Origin: Acidobacteriota bacterium
GTDB lineage: Bacteria; Acidobacteriota; Terriglobia; Bryobacterales; Bryobacteraceae
DNA: 6,920 nucleotides
NCBI GenBank assembly: GCA_021788955.1
Contig: JAJYKC010000126.1
Coordinates: 1 to 6,920 of the forward strand
Direction: 5' to 3'
Below, piece by piece: positions 6,400 to 6,920 of this stretch; the stretch's first letter is position 1, and every line of letters begins with the position of its first letter. The position numbers and the translations under genes were made by a program. The notes below the pieces were generated by a model, which saw only the letters and a list, made by a program, of their open reading frames with translations, did not search any database and was not told the DNA's origin.

Positions 6400-6726
6400 C
6401 TACGCTTTCTTCTCCTCCGTCACCAGTGACGACACCGCGGACCGCGCCACCTGCAACTTGATATTGTCCGGCTTCACCCGCAGCACCAGCGTGTCGTCGC
6501 CCGTGTTTATGGCGACAATCGTCCCCACAATGCCGCCCGTCGTAACGACTACGTTGCCCGCTTCCAGGCTCTTCAGCATCTGCTGCTGCTGCTTCCGCTG
6601 CCGCTGCATCGGCATGAATACCAGCAGGTAAAAAACAACCGCGATCAGAATCAGCGGCAGAAAACCCATGATCGGGTTCGAAGACGGCTGAACCTGCAGA
6701 AAGGCTGCCAACATTGGAAATATCAT
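6400..6726 (-). CDS. yajC: Sec translocase accessory subunit YajC
   Basis: The product is 108 residues, the normal size for YajC. It has a short periplasmic N-terminus, one membrane segment at about residues 20-40 (GFLPLILIAVVFYLLVFMPM), then the family's basic-polar stretch QRQRKQQQQ (41-49), and a small cytoplasmic domain with LEAGNVVVTTGGIVGTIVAI (54-73), matching the L..Gd.VvT.GGi.G.v signature. YajC binds SecDF and SecYEG in the inner membrane and is accessory to protein export. The four glutamines 46-49 are an uninterrupted CAG run. The ATG at 6726 has no good Shine-Dalgarno sequence; an internal ATG at residue 5 is no better, so the longer form is kept. The gene lies between tgt and secD, which supports the assignment. 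Confidence 0.95.
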   Translation of the reverse strand: MIFPMLAAFLQVQPSSNPIMGFLPLILIAVVFYLLVFMPMQRQRKQQQQMLKSLEAGNVVVTTGGIVGTIVAINTGDDTLVLRVKPDNIKLQVARSAVSSLVTEEKKA

Positions 6727-6773
6727 TTAAAGTAAGGCCGGGCGAGAAAAACCGGGGCCCCCGCCGCACCACG

Positions 6774-6920
6774 CTAAACCGCTGAGACGGAACGCGCGGC
6801 GCTCAGATACGCCGGAAATCTCCCAAGCAGTATAGCCTGCCTGATTTGTCGCATCGTGTCAAGGTAGTGCCTTAGATTGTGTAAGGTCGCTAAGGTCGAA
6901 AACAACATCTCTCCACATTG
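6774..6920 (-). CDS. tgt: tRNA-guanine transglycosylase, C-terminal 48 residues (partial)
   Basis: This reading frame enters from the right edge and ends at TAG (6774-6776), so only the last 48 residues are visible. The stretch GEMLFSTLATLHNLRHYLD, followed by MRQIRQAILLGRF, is the characteristic tail of bacterial Tgt, which normally reads like KAGEML...TLHNLxFYLxLMxxIRxAIxxGRF. In this family the His of the LHN motif is the last ligand of the structural zinc; the preceding Cys ligands lie outside the window. Tgt exchanges guanine-34 for preQ1 in tRNAs with GUN anticodons, the first tRNA step of queuosine formation, in the cytoplasm. It is followed 47 bases later by yajC, the classical tgt-yajC-secD-secF order of many bacteria. 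The residue before GEM is Cys where Ala is usual, a minor change. The frame is open without a stop across the fragment, so I see no sign of a pseudogene. Confidence 0.9.
   Translation of the reverse strand, partial: QCGEMLFSTLATLHNLRHYLDTMRQIRQAILLGRFPAYLSAARSVSAV

Noticed and set aside
6380..6400. Short GCGCG/CGCGC inverted repeat in the yajC-secD gap.
   Set aside because: Five pairs with an 11-base loop in GC-rich DNA is easily chance.
6332..6772. Minus-strand 146-codon frame overlapping yajC.
   Set aside because: It is the out-of-frame shadow of yajC, Ala/Gly/Asp-rich without motifs; yajC itself fits its family over its full length.
6727..6773. Small CGGG/CCCG stem followed by GTTTTTC in the tgt-yajC gap, terminator-like.
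   Set aside because: The stem is only about 4 bp with a 3-base loop and the T-run is short; tgt-yajC read-through is the usual arrangement.

Overview
The window is one long minus-strand gene train with short gaps. From right to left it reads: the 3' end of tgt, then yajC, secD, secF, tonB, an exbB/motA/tolQ-type channel gene, two exbD genes, and a TPR lipoprotein gene cut by the left edge. All nine genes run on the minus strand and no intergenic gap exceeds about 110 bases. The plus strand carries many open frames, but they are antisense shadows of these genes. The GC-rich coding bias, the tgt-yajC-secD-secF order, the 400-residue SecF and the TonB-ExbB-ExbD-ExbD-TPR block together suggest an acidobacterium (Solibacter/Bryobacter-like). 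That assignment is from gene style and memory of such loci, not from a database search.

Right part (about 3418-6920): tRNA-guanine transglycosylase (last 48 residues only), then the Sec accessory module. YajC, SecD and SecF associate with SecYEG in the inner membrane. SecDF uses the proton motive force to pull exported proteins into the periplasm. The catalytic-type aspartates in SecD and SecF are present, so the module looks intact. SecF is longer than usual because of an extra segment of about 80-90 residues in its periplasmic part.

Left part (about 1-3311): a TonB energy-transduction module. An ExbB-like channel with two different ExbD subunits would use proton flow to energise TonB, whose periplasmic linker is unusual: 13 prolines, six GGxx tetrapeptides, then 9 prolines. 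The last gene is a TPR lipoprotein, probably anchored on the periplasmic side of a membrane and co-expressed with the TonB complex. A strong 12-bp GC hairpin sits between exbB and the first exbD, just before its ribosome binding site.

Taken together, the two halves put two proton-driven machines of the cell envelope, protein export and TonB-dependent outer-membrane transport, into one apparent transcription direction. No mobile element, CRISPR array, rRNA or tRNA was seen. The window is mostly conserved housekeeping. The points most worth a second look are the SecF insertion, the twin ExbD subunits, the TonB linker and transmembrane motif, and the structured intergenic elements.
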